A stretch of 64,000 bases of DNA from positions 1 to 64,000 of the forward strand of contig UBXV01000022.1 of assembly GCA_900469625.1 (NCBI GenBank), written 5' to 3'. Positions 44,905 through 53,264 of this stretch are shown here, piece by piece. The notes under the pieces were generated by a model. That model had not been told where the DNA came from. It did not search any database and saw only the letters and a list, made by a program, of their open reading frames with translations. This stretch comes from Hyphomicrobiales bacterium. Lineage in GTDB: Bacteria; Pseudomonadota; Alphaproteobacteria; Rhizobiales; Rhizobiaceae. The first letter of the stretch is position 1; each line of letters opens with the position of its first letter. The position numbers were made by a program, and so were the translations under genes.

Positions 44905-46547
44905 GTGCCTCGGGTTTCACACCGCCGGTGCTCGAGGTTGAGAACCTGTCGATCGCCTATCATGACGGCGTCACCCATCGCCGGGTCGTGCACGACGTTT
45001 CGTTCCGGATCGATCCCGGCGAGGTGGTCGCGCTGGTCGGCGAGTCCGGCTCCGGCAAGACAACGACGGCGCAATCGATCATCGGCCTCCTCCACGCCAA
45101 TGGGCGCATCGAAGGCGGTAGCATCAGTCTCAATGGCACGGACATTTCGCGCTGGTCGGATCGCCAGCTCGATGCGGTGCGTGGGGCAAAAATCAGCCTG
45201 ATACCGCAGGATCCGGCAAGCTCGCTCAATCCGGTCAAGACGATCGGCGCGCAGGTTGGCGAGATTCTCCGAATTCACGGCGTCGCAAGCGGCCGGGATC
45301 TGGAGGCTCAGGTGATCTCGCTTCTGGGGCGCGTCGGGTTGAGCGAGCCTGCACTGCGGGCGCGACAATATCCGCACGAGCTTTCCGGCGGCATGCGCCA
45401 GCGTGTGCTGATCGCGATCGCCGTTGCGCTGAAGCCGCAGCTGATCATCGCCGATGAGCCGACGAGCGCGCTTGATGTGACGGTGCAGAAGCGCATCCTC
45501 GACCTGATCGATGAATTGCGCACCGAATATGGAACGTCGGTTCTGCTCGTGACCCATGATCTCGGCGTTGCCGCCGACCGGGCCGACCGGCTCGTCGTCC
45601 TGCAGGGCGGGCGCGTGCAGGAGCTCGGAGCGACCAAGGTGGTGCTCGCCGCGCCGCGGTCCGCCTACACCCGGCAGCTTCTCGCCGATGCACCGTCGTT
45701 CTCGGCCGTTGTGCGCACCGCGCCTGCCACCGCGCGCGACAGGCACCCAACATCGGGCGATGATGTCGTCATCGTCGATGGCCTTGTGCAGGACTTCTCT
45801 CGGACCGATGATCGGGGCAAATCGTTTCGCGCCGTTGACGACCTCAGCTTCCGCGTCCGTCGCGGCACGACGCACGCCATCGTCGGCGAATCCGGTTCCG
45901 GCAAGACCACGACAATCCGCGCGATCGTCGGGTTTCAGAAGCCGACGGCCGGCCGCATCGAGATCGATGGCACCGACCTGTCGACGCTTCGCGGAGAGAC
46001 GCTGCGCCAGTTCCGGCGCAAGATCCAGCTGGTTTACCAGAACCCCTATGGTTCACTCGATCCGCGCCAGACCGTGTTCGACATCGTCGCCGAGCCGCTC
46101 CTGAACTTCGGCAGGCTTGTCCGCCCGGCACGGGAGGAGAAGGTAAGGGCGATCCTCAGCCGCGTCGGCCTGCCGGAGGCAGCACTTGACCGCCGTCCGC
46201 ATGCGCTTTCGGGCGGTCAGCGGCAACGGGTGGCGATTGCGCGCGCGCTGGTGCTCGACCCTGACGTCGTCGTTCTCGACGAGGCGGTATCCGCCCTCGA
46301 CGTCACCGTGCAGGCCCGCATCCTCGATCTTCTCGACGAACTCCAGCGCGACCTGGGGCTCACCTACCTCTTCGTGTCGCACGACCTCGCGGTCGTCAGG
46401 CAGATTTCGGACACGGTGTCCGTGCTGAAGGACGGCCGGCTGGTCGATGGCGGCACGGTCGAGGACGTCTTTGTGCGACCCCGCAGCGACTACACCCGCG
46501 AACTCATCAACGCCATTCCCGGACAAAAACGAGCTGCCTTCGTCTGA
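44901..46547 (+). CDS. fused double ABC ATPase (DppD-DppF type)
   Basis: 548-residue protein with two complete nucleotide-binding domains. The first has Walker A GESGSGKTTTAQS (about residues 45-57), LSGGMRQR and LIIADEPTSALDVT. The second has GESGSGKTTTIRA (about 330), [15 protein letters not shown] and VVVLDEAVSALDVTVQ. Note DEAVSALD rather than DEPTSALD in the second Walker B/D-loop, which keeps the catalytic glutamate. Fusion replaces two separate genes and fixes 1:1 stoichiometry. Start 44901 overlaps the permease stop; the long open frame upstream is only a shadow of the permease genes. Confidence 0.93.
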   Translation: MSASGFTPPVLEVENLSIAYHDGVTHRRVVHDVSFRIDPGEVVALVGESGSGKTTTAQSIIGLLHANGRIEGGSISLNGTDISRWSDRQLDAVRGAKISLIPQDPASSLNPVKTIGAQVGEILRIHGVASGRDLEAQVISLLGRVGLSEPALRARQYPHELSGGMRQRVLIAIAVALKPQLIIADEPTSALDVTVQKRILDLIDELRTEYGTSVLLVTHDLGVAADRADRLVVLQGGRVQELGATKVVLAAPRSAYTRQLLADAPSFSAVVRTAPATARDRHPTSGDDVVIVDGLVQDFSRTDDRGKSFRAVDDLSFRVRRGTTHAIVGESGSGKTTTIRAIVGFQKPTAGRIEIDGTDLSTLRGETLRQFRRKIQLVYQNPYGSLDPRQTVFDIVAEPLLNFGRLVRPAREEKVRAILSRVGLPEAALDRRPHALSGGQRQRVAIARALVLDPDVVVLDEAVSALDVTVQARILDLLDELQRDLGLTYLFVSHDLAVVRQISDTVSVLKDGRLVDGGTVEDVFVRPRSDYTRELINAIPGQKRAAFV

Positions 46548-46576
46548 CGGCGCGGGACAGAATGACAGGACAGAAC

Positions 46577-47623
46577 ATGACGACGTCGACGCCACGCAAG
46601 CGCCTTGGGTTCTTTACACGTCTGCTCGACGACGTGCCCGCCGGTGCCCGCTACCACTATGCCGCCGAGCAGATCGCAACTGCCGAACGCTTCGGCTTCG
46701 ATACAGCCTGGGTGGCGCAACACCACTTCCACGCCGACGAGGGCGGTTTGCCGGCACCGCTCGTCTTTCTCGCCCACGTCGCCGCGCAGACGTCGCGGAT
46801 CCGGCTGGGCACCGGCGTCGTCACCCTGCCGCTCGAAAATCCGATCCGGGTGGCAGAAGACGCCGCGGTTCTCGATCTTCTCTCCTGCGGCCGTGTCGAA
46901 ATCGGCTTTGGCACGGGCGGCACGCCATCGTCATTCACGGCTTTTGGTCTCGAGAGTGCGGAACGCGGCGAGATTTTCGCCCGACATCTGCGCGTCGTGC
47001 TCGACGCATGGGCCGGCCGCAGCCTTGCAGGCGGCGACCGGCTTTATCCGGCGGCGCCGCAATTGCTCGACCGGATCTGGCAGGCGACGTTCTCTGTGGC
47101 TGGTGGTGAACGGGCAGGGCGCGCGAGCGACGGGCTGATGCTGTCACGCACGCAACCGCGGAGCGTGGATCGGCCTGACGCATCGCTGGCAGACCTGCAG
47201 CACCCGATCATCGATGCCTATCTGGCGGCATTGCCTGCGGGCCGCACGCCGAAGATTCTCGGATCTCGCAGCCTTTTCGTCGCCGACAGCCGCGCCGAGG
47301 CGCTGCGCCTTGCCGAAATCGGCCTGAGGCGGGGTGCCGAGCGGTTGATCGCATCCGGCCTCAGGCCAGCCGGCACGTCGCTTTCCGACCTGATCACCGC
47401 CTTCGACGTTCATGTTGGCACGCCTGAGGACGTGATCGAAAGCCTGCGCGCCGATACGACGCTCGACCGGGTCACCGACCTCGTCTTCCAGGTGCACTCG
47501 GTCGATCCGCCGCACCCGCTCATCCTGCGCTCGATCGAACTGATCGCAACGAAAGTCGCGCCGGCGCTCGGCTGGTTGCCCGAGGAGAAATTCAGCCCCC
47601 GACGGCTCGGCGCCGTCGGTTGA
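46577..47623 (+). CDS. luciferase-like FMN-dependent monooxygenase of the ABC-linked cassette
   Basis: 348-residue bacterial-luciferase-fold (LLM) flavoprotein. Diagnostic segments are the start RLGFFTRLLDDVPAG, FDTAWVAQHHFHADEGGLPA (the luciferase QHH motif), IRLGTGVVTLPLENPIRVAE, AVLDLLSCGRVEIGFGTGGT and RASDGLMLSRTQPR. It probably uses reduced FMN and oxygen to oxidise the imported compound. From memory it fits the KPN_01858-type family. Start 46577 (MTTSTPRKR) follows AGGA; ATG 46562 would add five residues. No partner flavin reductase gene lies nearby. Confidence 0.87.
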   Translation: MTTSTPRKRLGFFTRLLDDVPAGARYHYAAEQIATAERFGFDTAWVAQHHFHADEGGLPAPLVFLAHVAAQTSRIRLGTGVVTLPLENPIRVAEDAAVLDLLSCGRVEIGFGTGGTPSSFTAFGLESAERGEIFARHLRVVLDAWAGRSLAGGDRLYPAAPQLLDRIWQATFSVAGGERAGRASDGLMLSRTQPRSVDRPDASLADLQHPIIDAYLAALPAGRTPKILGSRSLFVADSRAEALRLAEIGLRRGAERLIASGLRPAGTSLSDLITAFDVHVGTPEDVIESLRADTTLDRVTDLVFQVHSVDPPHPLILRSIELIATKVAPALGWLPEEKFSPRRLGAVG

Positions 47624-47670
47624 CCATTTCGGCGCCGCAGGCGTCGTTCATTGAAGGAAGGAGACCTCTC

Positions 47671-48288
47671 GTGACCACATCGACACCCGATATCATCGAC
47701 CTCCTGGCCGGCATCAAGCCGGGCTCGTCGCTCGACCGCATCCGGACACAGCGGCCGGAAACGCGCGAACAGGCGCAGAAGAGCTACCTCGCACTCTTTG
47801 AGCCCGCGACCACAGGCGACGTCTCGCTGGTCGAACGGCAGGCGATCGCCAGCTTCGTCGCCGGGCTTCATCGCCAGCCTGACATCTTTGAATTCTATGC
47901 CAGCCCGCTCGAGGAAAGCGAAGCAAACCGGTGGCTCGCTGAAGTGCTGAAGGCCGAGATCGGTGTCGCGCAAGCAGCGGGGCCATATGGCCACTATCCG
48001 AGCGGTCCCTTAAGCGTTGAGAACACGGAAGGGCCGATCTACCGGGTTTCGAGCACCAGCCGTGAGGCGCTCGGGGAAAAGCTCTCCGCGGGCCTGGAGC
48101 ACGCACATCTGCTGGTCTTCCATCTGCGTGATGCCAGCCCGAAGGCGCTGCAGGCGCTTCTTGATGCCGGATGGACGACAAACGGCATCGTGACGCTGTC
48201 GCAGCTCGTCTCGTTCGTCGCGTTCCAGATCCGCGTCATCGCCGGTCTCGGGCTGCTTGCAGCCTCCGCCCGGCGCGTCGCGGCCTAA
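47671..48288 (+). CDS. CMD-domain protein of the ABC-linked cassette (Avi_7170-like)
   Basis: 205-residue helical protein of the carboxymuconolactone-decarboxylase/AhpD superfamily without the CxxC pair. It contains SFVAGLHRQPDIFEFYASPL and WTTNGIVTLSQLVSFVAFQI with RVIAGLGLL, the CMD helix pattern. The start is GTG 47671, with GGAAGGAG 8 bases upstream; the longer frame from 47620 lacks a ribosome site. It pairs with the next gene, which does have the redox cysteines. From memory, proteins of this family occur only beside the LLM oxidase and AhpD-like protein. Exact reaction unknown. Confidence 0.82.
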   Translation: MTTSTPDIIDLLAGIKPGSSLDRIRTQRPETREQAQKSYLALFEPATTGDVSLVERQAIASFVAGLHRQPDIFEFYASPLEESEANRWLAEVLKAEIGVAQAAGPYGHYPSGPLSVENTEGPIYRVSSTSREALGEKLSAGLEHAHLLVFHLRDASPKALQALLDAGWTTNGIVTLSQLVSFVAFQIRVIAGLGLLAASARRVAA

Positions 48289-48307
48289 GGCTTCAGAAGG
48301 ACATCTC

Positions 48308-48913
48308 ATGACCGACCATATCATCACGCCGGTGATCGAAAACCGCCCCGTCGCTTTCACGCAGGCCGAGATCGGCTGGACGCCCTGGCTGGAGCCACTT
48401 GCCGAGGAAGACCTGACGGAAGCGCATCTTGCGGGCCTCGTCGAAGCTGCGCGGGCGAAATCGCCCTATTTCCGCCTCCTCGTTCGTGATCCCGCCGTGC
48501 TCGAGGCGCGCACGAAGACCGACAAGGATATCTTCTACAACACCCGCACCGGCCTGCCGCGTGCCGAGCGCGAGCTGGCGGCCACGGCCGCGTCGCGCTC
48601 GAACGGCTGCATCTTCTGCGCTTCGGTGCATTCGCGTTTTGCCGCGCATCATTCCAAGCGGGGCGACGATGTGCAGACGCTGCTGGACGAGGGTGTGGAA
48701 GCCGATCTCGGCGAGCGCTGGAATGCGATCGTCGCGGCCTCGGTCGCCCTGACGGCGACGCCCCCGAGCTTCAGCGAGGAGCATATCGCGCGCCTGTCGG
48801 CGGCAGGCCTTGACGAACTCGAGATATCGGACGTCATCCACGGTGCTGCCTTCTTCAACTGGGCGAACCGCCTGATGCTGTCGCTGGGCGAGCCGACGCC
48901 GCCGACGCAATGA
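48308..48913 (+). CDS. AhpD-like alkylhydroperoxidase-domain protein (Avi_7169-like)
   Basis: 201-residue peroxidase-related protein. The AhpD active site CxxC is in SNGCIFCASVHSRFAAHHSK, with the following H and the upstream glutamate of the proton relay (ERELAATAASR). It may reduce a peroxide or peroxyflavin-derived product formed by the luciferase-like enzyme. Start 48308 follows AGAAGGAC by about 7 bases. Last gene of the cassette; a strong terminator follows at 48936. Confidence 0.86.
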   Translation: MTDHIITPVIENRPVAFTQAEIGWTPWLEPLAEEDLTEAHLAGLVEAARAKSPYFRLLVRDPAVLEARTKTDKDIFYNTRTGLPRAERELAATAASRSNGCIFCASVHSRFAAHHSKRGDDVQTLLDEGVEADLGERWNAIVAASVALTATPPSFSEEHIARLSAAGLDELEISDVIHGAAFFNWANRLMLSLGEPTPPTQ

Positions 48914-48935
48914 TCTGAGAACAAATCGGCTGACC

Positions 48936-48976
48936 AACGAAACAAGGCGCAGACATCGTCCGCGCCTTGTTTCGTT
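48936..48976. terminator. strong bidirectional terminator
   Basis: The stem 48936-48950 (A + ACGAAACAAGGCGC) pairs perfectly over 15 bp with 48962-48976 (GCGCCTTGTTTCGT + T), loop of 11 bases, followed by TT on the plus strand and preceded by AA, giving a T tail on the minus strand. It lies between the AhpD-like gene and the convergent DUF983 gene. Confidence 0.88.
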
Positions 48977-49042
48977 TACGCATTTGCGGCCACCATAAGG
49001 GGGAGCTGCCGGATGCCGAAGTATCCGTCTCGTGACCGGTCG

Positions 49043-49453
49043 CTATTGGCTCGGAGCGAGCGGCTGCTCGACCTGCCTTCGCACCAGCTTTCCTTCCTCT
49101 GCCTTGTAGAAGAACTGGCTCGCAACCAGCCATCCTTTCAAGGGGCGAAGTGGCGGGATGCATGTCAAGAGCATGAACGGTCCGGTCACCAGCAGATGGA
49201 CCCAGAGCGGCGCGCTGAACTGCACCTCCAGCCAGACACCCAAAAGCACGCTCGGCACGCAGCCGAAGCAGATGACGAAGAACGCCGGGCCGTCGGCCGG
49301 ATCGGCGAACGAATAGTCGAGATCGCAGACTTCGCATTTCTTGCGCATCTTCAGGAAACCTTCGAAAAGATGCCCCTGGCCGCAACGCGGACAACGGCCG
49401 CGCAAGCCTGTCTGCATGGGAGGAATGGGAGGCCAATCGTGATCCGAAGACAT
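49043..49453 (-). CDS. DUF983 family zinc-ribbon membrane protein
   Basis: 136-residue protein. An N-terminal zinc ribbon with two CxxC pairs (GRCPRCGQGHLFEGF and KKCEVCDLDYSF) is followed by two membrane helices at about 60-80 (FFVICFGCVPSVLLGVWLEV) and 86-106 (WVHLLVTGPFMLLTCIPPLR). This matches DUF983, widespread in alphaproteobacteria, often near cytochrome oxidase genes, function unknown. Start 49453 follows AAAGGA; the open frame upstream to 49570 has no ribosome site. Same strand as the MocR regulator gene, whose stop lies 186 bases upstream, with a possible MocR site between. Confidence 0.88.
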   Translation of the reverse strand: MSSDHDWPPIPPMQTGLRGRCPRCGQGHLFEGFLKMRKKCEVCDLDYSFADPADGPAFFVICFGCVPSVLLGVWLEVQFSAPLWVHLLVTGPFMLLTCIPPLRPLKGWLVASQFFYKAEEGKLVRRQVEQPLAPSQ

Positions 49454-49589
49454 GTGCGTTCCTTTCAGGCGTCTGCGGCGCAACCTTTGCCGGTGCGCCT
49501 GCTGATATGCCTGTGTGCGGTCACCGATCATTCCGTGCCGCCTCAGGCCTTGCAAAAGCTGTGCGCCCAAACCGCCAAATTGTCAATTT

Positions 49590-49605
49590 ATTGTATGCAT
49601 ACATT
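49590..49605. promoter_or_regulatory. candidate MocR-type operator upstream of the DUF983 gene
   Basis: ATTGTATGCATACATT contains the perfect 12-base palindrome TGTATGCATACA (49592-49603). Its half ATTGTATG is identical to the first box upstream of the MocR gene (51057-51064). It sits 137 bases before the DUF983 start and just after the MocR stop, suggesting both genes answer to the same regulator. Confidence 0.45.
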
Positions 49606-49638
49606 GCTGCGACAATTTCGCCGACCTCAACGAAGGCC

Positions 49639-51036
49639 TTAAACGACGAGGCTCGAAGCGGCTGGAGATTGCTGCAGCAAGTCGGCGATCGCCATCAGGC
49701 TGCGGTGGAGCTCGTCGTGCGTGCGCGCCGCGCCGAGCCCGACGCGCACGGCCTCGGGCGCCGGGCCGATGGCAAACGCATCGCTGGTCACGACGCTGAT
49801 GCCCGATGCCCTGAGCCGGTTGGCGAAGTCGCCGCGCGTCCAGGGAGACGGAAGGTGCAGCCACAGATGGAAGGCCTCCGGATCCGTCTGGACCATGTGC
49901 CGCGGCAGCAGCCGCGTCACCATTTCCTGCCGGATCGTCACCTCGCGGCGAATGACGGCAAGAACCTCGGCGGCCGTGCCATCCTCGATCCAGCGCGTTG
50001 CGACGGCTGCATTGAAGGGTGGGGCCATACCGCTTGTCGCCCGGATCGCGCCTTCGAGACGAATGCTGCTTTGGCGATCCGGCACGACGAGATAGGCGAT
50101 CCTGAGCGCGGGCGAGAGGCATTTGGCCAGGCCCGCGATGTGATGGACAATATCGGGCGCAAGCGATGCCAATGGCGGCGGTCCATCCGTCGGTATCGCG
50201 CCATAGGCGTCATCCTCGATAACAGCGACGTCATGGGCCCGAGCAATGGCGGCGATCGCCTTGCGTCGCTCAAGCGGAAGCGTTGCCGTCGTCGGGTTAT
50301 GCAGTGTCGGATTGCAGTAGAGCGCTCTTAATTTTTTGGATTTGCAGATTGCCTCAAGTGCCTCGGGTATCATGCCCTTTTCATCGATGGGAACACCGAC
50401 AAGATCGATACCGAGGTGGGTGGTGAGGGCCCGCAAGCCGGGATAGGCGATGGCCTCCGCCGCGATGGTGTCGCCGGGCTTGGCGAGCGTGCTGACGGCG
50501 GCCAGCAGCGCGCTCTGCGCGCCGGCGCAGATCAGCACCCGCTCCGCGGGGATCTCTCCAAGGCGCGGTCGCAGCCAGGCAGCGCCGACAGCCCGATTGT
50601 GCGGCGCGCCTCCCGCCGCCTGATAGCGCATGAGGAGGTCGAGCCCATGCTCACCCTGCAGGCTGGCGATGTCGTTCCAGAGGCGCATCGTCAGCGCTGC
50701 GTCGTCGAACAAAGGTGGCAGGTTCATGCTCATGTCGACCAGGCCGTCGGCTGCCGGCTGCAGGCCCTTCATCCGTCGCGCCTTGACGTAAGTTCCCTGA
50801 CCGACGCGGCCCTCCACCAGTCCGCGGTGCCGGGCCTCGTTGTAAGCGCGGCTCACGGTGGTGAAGTCGATACCCAATGTGCCGGCAAGGGCGCGCTGGG
50901 GTGGCAGTCGCGCGCCTTCGGGAAGTCGGCCCTCCGCGATATCGGCAGCGATCGCGTCGGCGATCGCGATGTAGAGCGGTCCCTTCGCTTTGCGGATCGC
51001 CGGCAGCCAGGTGGTTTCCGGTGCGTCCAAAGTCAT
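49639..51036 (-). CDS. MocR-family (GntR HTH plus aminotransferase) regulator
   Basis: 465-residue regulator. Residues 18-85 are a GntR winged HTH (PLYIAIADAIAADIAEGRLP, RLPPQRALAGTLGIDFTTVS). The rest is an aminotransferase fold I domain: DLLMRYQAAGG, LICAGAQSALLAAVSTLAKP, the aspartate in VIEDDAYGAIP and the PLP lysine in AGLAKCLSPALRIAYLV. Such regulators sense PLP or an amino compound bound to it. The S. meliloti ectoine regulator EhuR is of this class, but no ehu genes are here. Direct repeats at 51057-51075 in front of its start suggest self-regulation. Confidence 0.92.
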   Translation of the reverse strand: MTLDAPETTWLPAIRKAKGPLYIAIADAIAADIAEGRLPEGARLPPQRALAGTLGIDFTTVSRAYNEARHRGLVEGRVGQGTYVKARRMKGLQPAADGLVDMSMNLPPLFDDAALTMRLWNDIASLQGEHGLDLLMRYQAAGGAPHNRAVGAAWLRPRLGEIPAERVLICAGAQSALLAAVSTLAKPGDTIAAEAIAYPGLRALTTHLGIDLVGVPIDEKGMIPEALEAICKSKKLRALYCNPTLHNPTTATLPLERRKAIAAIARAHDVAVIEDDAYGAIPTDGPPPLASLAPDIVHHIAGLAKCLSPALRIAYLVVPDRQSSIRLEGAIRATSGMAPPFNAAVATRWIEDGTAAEVLAVIRREVTIRQEMVTRLLPRHMVQTDPEAFHLWLHLPSPWTRGDFANRLRASGISVVTSDAFAIGPAPEAVRVGLGAARTHDELHRSLMAIADLLQQSPAASSLVV

Positions 51037-51691
51037 GGCATGTCCTTACTCGGAATATTGTATGGATATTGCATGCAATCTGACAACGTGGCAAGTTCGA
51101 TTTCCGCATCGGTCGGCCGACATCGATCCCTATCACGAGAGGTCGGCAATCGCTGTAGCCTGACAACCGTGCGCATCGTCTCCAACAGCTGACCTGTCGT
51201 GCCGGCGTGCATCGCCGGCCTGATCCACTCCGCTCCCGACGAAGCCTTGATCTTGCGCTGTCTGCGCACAAACGGCGGGATCGTTCCAAGTCGAGCCTTC
51301 GGGCCTTTGACTGCATGCTGCTCCAGTCAGTCTTCGCGCCACAGCCGCCCTCGACGCTCGGGCTCGGAGGCTCCTGGGGGCAGCGCGGCTGGATTGGCCT
51401 TTCGATGATGGCGGCACTGGCCTGGTTGAGCGTCACACCGGCCTTGCCGCGCCTTCGGGCATGACCAGCGAACAGCGACAGAGCGACACTGTCGCGATAA
51501 AGAAGAGCCCGTGCAAGGTTGCGGGCGGGCAAATCACTTTTGCCATATCGCGCGGCTGTCATTTGCGCGAAGAGCAACAATGTCATACGCTTACGCCGCG
51601 ATGCGCTCTTCTTCCGAATGTGTCGGGCATGAGGCGCGCAAACGAGAAATGCAACAGGACCGGTCCACTTGAAGGGCCGTGGAGCAGCGCC
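51037..51691. other. intergenic region between MocR gene and pentapeptide protein gene
   Basis: 655 bases. The left end holds the MocR operator and promoter. From 51180 to 51465 there are overlapping open frames on both strands, for example 51207-51464 on plus, but none has a ribosome site, a recognisable domain or consistent codon bias, so none was accepted. The last 40 bases contain GGAG for the ATG at 51692. A decayed gene in the middle cannot be excluded. Confidence 0.4.
51057..51079. promoter_or_regulatory. candidate MocR autoregulatory operator
   Basis: Direct repeats ATTGTATG (51057-51064) and ATTGCATG (51068-51075) start exactly 11 bases apart, one helical turn, 21-43 bases upstream of the MocR start. 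The second box is part of the perfect palindrome ATTGCATGCAAT (51068-51079). Tandem direct repeats at this spacing are the usual form of MocR operators. Confidence 0.55.
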
Positions 51692-52480
51692 ATGCACATC
51701 CCCAAACAAAAAGCCATTCGTTCGTCTGTCGCAAACGGGGAGGGTGGCATTGGCACTGCTGCCGGCGTCAGGCGCGCCATTCGCGCCGGCGGGAAATCTT
51801 CGGCGATCGGCCTGTCCGCTTTGCTCGCCGCGCTCACGTTTTCCGATCTCGCTTCTGCGGCCAATTGCAAGGGGCCGTCGGCACCGGGTGCCGACTGGAG
51901 CGATTGCAACAAGAAGCAGCTGATGCTGGGCGGCATCGATCTTGCAGGCGGCAACCTGACCAACACCGATTTCACGCTCACGGATCTGAGGGGCGCCAAT
52001 CTGACCGAGGCCAATCTTGAGAAGGCGACGCTGGTGCGTTCTTCGCTCGCCGGCGCCCGGGCAGACAAGGCGAATTTCGCCAAGGTCGAAGCCTATCGCA
52101 GCAGTTTTGCGGGTATCTCTGCAGAAGGCGCTTCCTTCAACAGCTCTGAACTTCAGCGCACCAATTTCAGCGGCGCCAAGCTGACAGGCGCCGACTTCGA
52201 AAAGGCCGAGCTCGGCCGCGCCAATTTCGACAAGGCCGTGATCACCGGCACGCGCTTCCCGATGGCCAACCTGTCGCGCGCCACCTTCGCCGGCTCCAGC
52301 TTCGAAGGACCGATCGACTTCACCGACGCTTTCATGTTCCTGACGCGGATCGAAGGCGTCGATCTGTCGGCGGCGACCGGGCTTGAGCAGGAACAGGTCA
52401 ACCTCACCTGCGGCGACAGCGCCACCAAGCTACCGCAAGGCTTGACCACGCCGACCAACTGGCCGTGCCCGGTCGACTGA
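51692..52480 (+). CDS. exported pentapeptide-repeat protein
   Basis: 262-residue protein. After a basic N-terminus there is a secretion signal (SSAIGLSALLAALTFSDLAS, then AANC), so the mature part is probably periplasmic. Residues 85-225 are pentapeptide repeats of the A(D/N)LXX type: LAGGNLTNTDFTLTDLRGAN, LTEANLEKATLVRSSLAGAR, GAKLTGADFEKAELGRANFD, which form a right-handed quadrilateral beta-helix. Function unknown. Start 51692 follows GGAG; the frame stays open to 51461 but without signal or repeats. Convergent with the next gene with only 13 bases between. Confidence 0.85.
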   Translation: MHIPKQKAIRSSVANGEGGIGTAAGVRRAIRAGGKSSAIGLSALLAALTFSDLASAANCKGPSAPGADWSDCNKKQLMLGGIDLAGGNLTNTDFTLTDLRGANLTEANLEKATLVRSSLAGARADKANFAKVEAYRSSFAGISAEGASFNSSELQRTNFSGAKLTGADFEKAELGRANFDKAVITGTRFPMANLSRATFAGSSFEGPIDFTDAFMFLTRIEGVDLSAATGLEQEQVNLTCGDSATKLPQGLTTPTNWPCPVD

Positions 52481-52493
52481 AGCAGACGATCGC

Positions 52494-53063
52494 CTAGGCG
52501 AGATGCTGCCTTGCGGCAATCGCCAGGCATTCCTTGAAGGCCTCGAGGTCGGTCAGCCGGTCGGCTTCGGCGACCTCGCGCTTCACGAACGTTCCGCCGC
52601 GCGCCAGGATGCCGCCGTCGAGCATCAGGTTGTCGGACATGTCGAAGTCCTCGATGCTCACACCATCCGGGCCGGCCATGCGGCCATCGGCGCGCGCCGC
52701 GGCCGAACCGGCGTAGTGGCCGTGCAGGATGCGATCATAGTAGCTGCGCGCCGTATTGGTATAGGCATAGACGTGACGGCCGCGGCCGCACATGAAGCCG
52801 AGTTCGAACGCCGTGCCGACGTCGGCGCTGATGCCGCGAAACGGGGTCAGATTGGCGATGATCATGTCGCTCGCGAGCATCATGCCCTCGTCGACGCCGT
52901 AGATGGCACGGCCGCGGGCATGCTTGGTCTCGGCCGGCGGGATTTCCAGGTCGCCCGGCACAAGTGGCGTAAAGCCGGCCGCGCGGGCAAGCGCTGCCTT
53001 CTGCGCCTGGATCTCCACGGCATTGCTCAGGAACACCTCGGGCCCCGCCAGATACACTTTCAC
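52494..53063 (-). CDS. nucleoside 2-deoxyribosyltransferase-like protein
   Basis: 189 residues of the nucleoside 2-deoxyribosyltransferase superfamily, which cleaves or exchanges the N-glycosidic bond of (deoxy)nucleosides or nucleotides. KVYLAGPEVFLSNAVEIQAQ is the conserved start. MIIANLTPFRGISADVGTAF then ELGFMCGRGRHVYAY carries the catalytic glutamate (AFELG) and the aspartate of the binding site. The start is GTG 53063, about 8 bases after AAGGAG; another GTG at 53069 lies too close to it. The family also includes nucleoside-drug and NAD-related hydrolases, so the substrate is open. Confidence 0.87.
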   Translation of the reverse strand: MKVYLAGPEVFLSNAVEIQAQKAALARAAGFTPLVPGDLEIPPAETKHARGRAIYGVDEGMMLASDMIIANLTPFRGISADVGTAFELGFMCGRGRHVYAYTNTARSYYDRILHGHYAGSAAARADGRMAGPDGVSIEDFDMSDNLMLDGGILARGGTFVKREVAEADRLTDLEAFKECLAIAARQHLA

Positions 53064-53264
53064 GATCACGTCTCCTTGCAGATTTGGTCGGCAGCCTAGG
53101 GAGCTCGCGGGCGAGTGCCTAGTGGGCGTCCACGCCCCCGCGACGCTTGCCCACCGATATTTCGGTCCACGCGCGCGTCCCTGCCGGGGCCGATGGACAG
53201 CCGGCTCGGTCTTCCGCTATCTCTCGATCGATTCGTCGAGACATATCCTTCTGCGAGGTCCAGC

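Noticed and set aside
51207-51464. 85-codon frame upstream of the pentapeptide protein
   Set aside because: No ribosome site, no recognisable domain, and an equally long frame on the other strand; could be a decayed gene but cannot be supported.
50651-51709. 352-codon minus-strand frame covering the MocR start and the gap beyond
   Set aside because: Arg/Ser/Ala-rich shadow of the MocR frame with no domain; the extension crosses the MocR operator.
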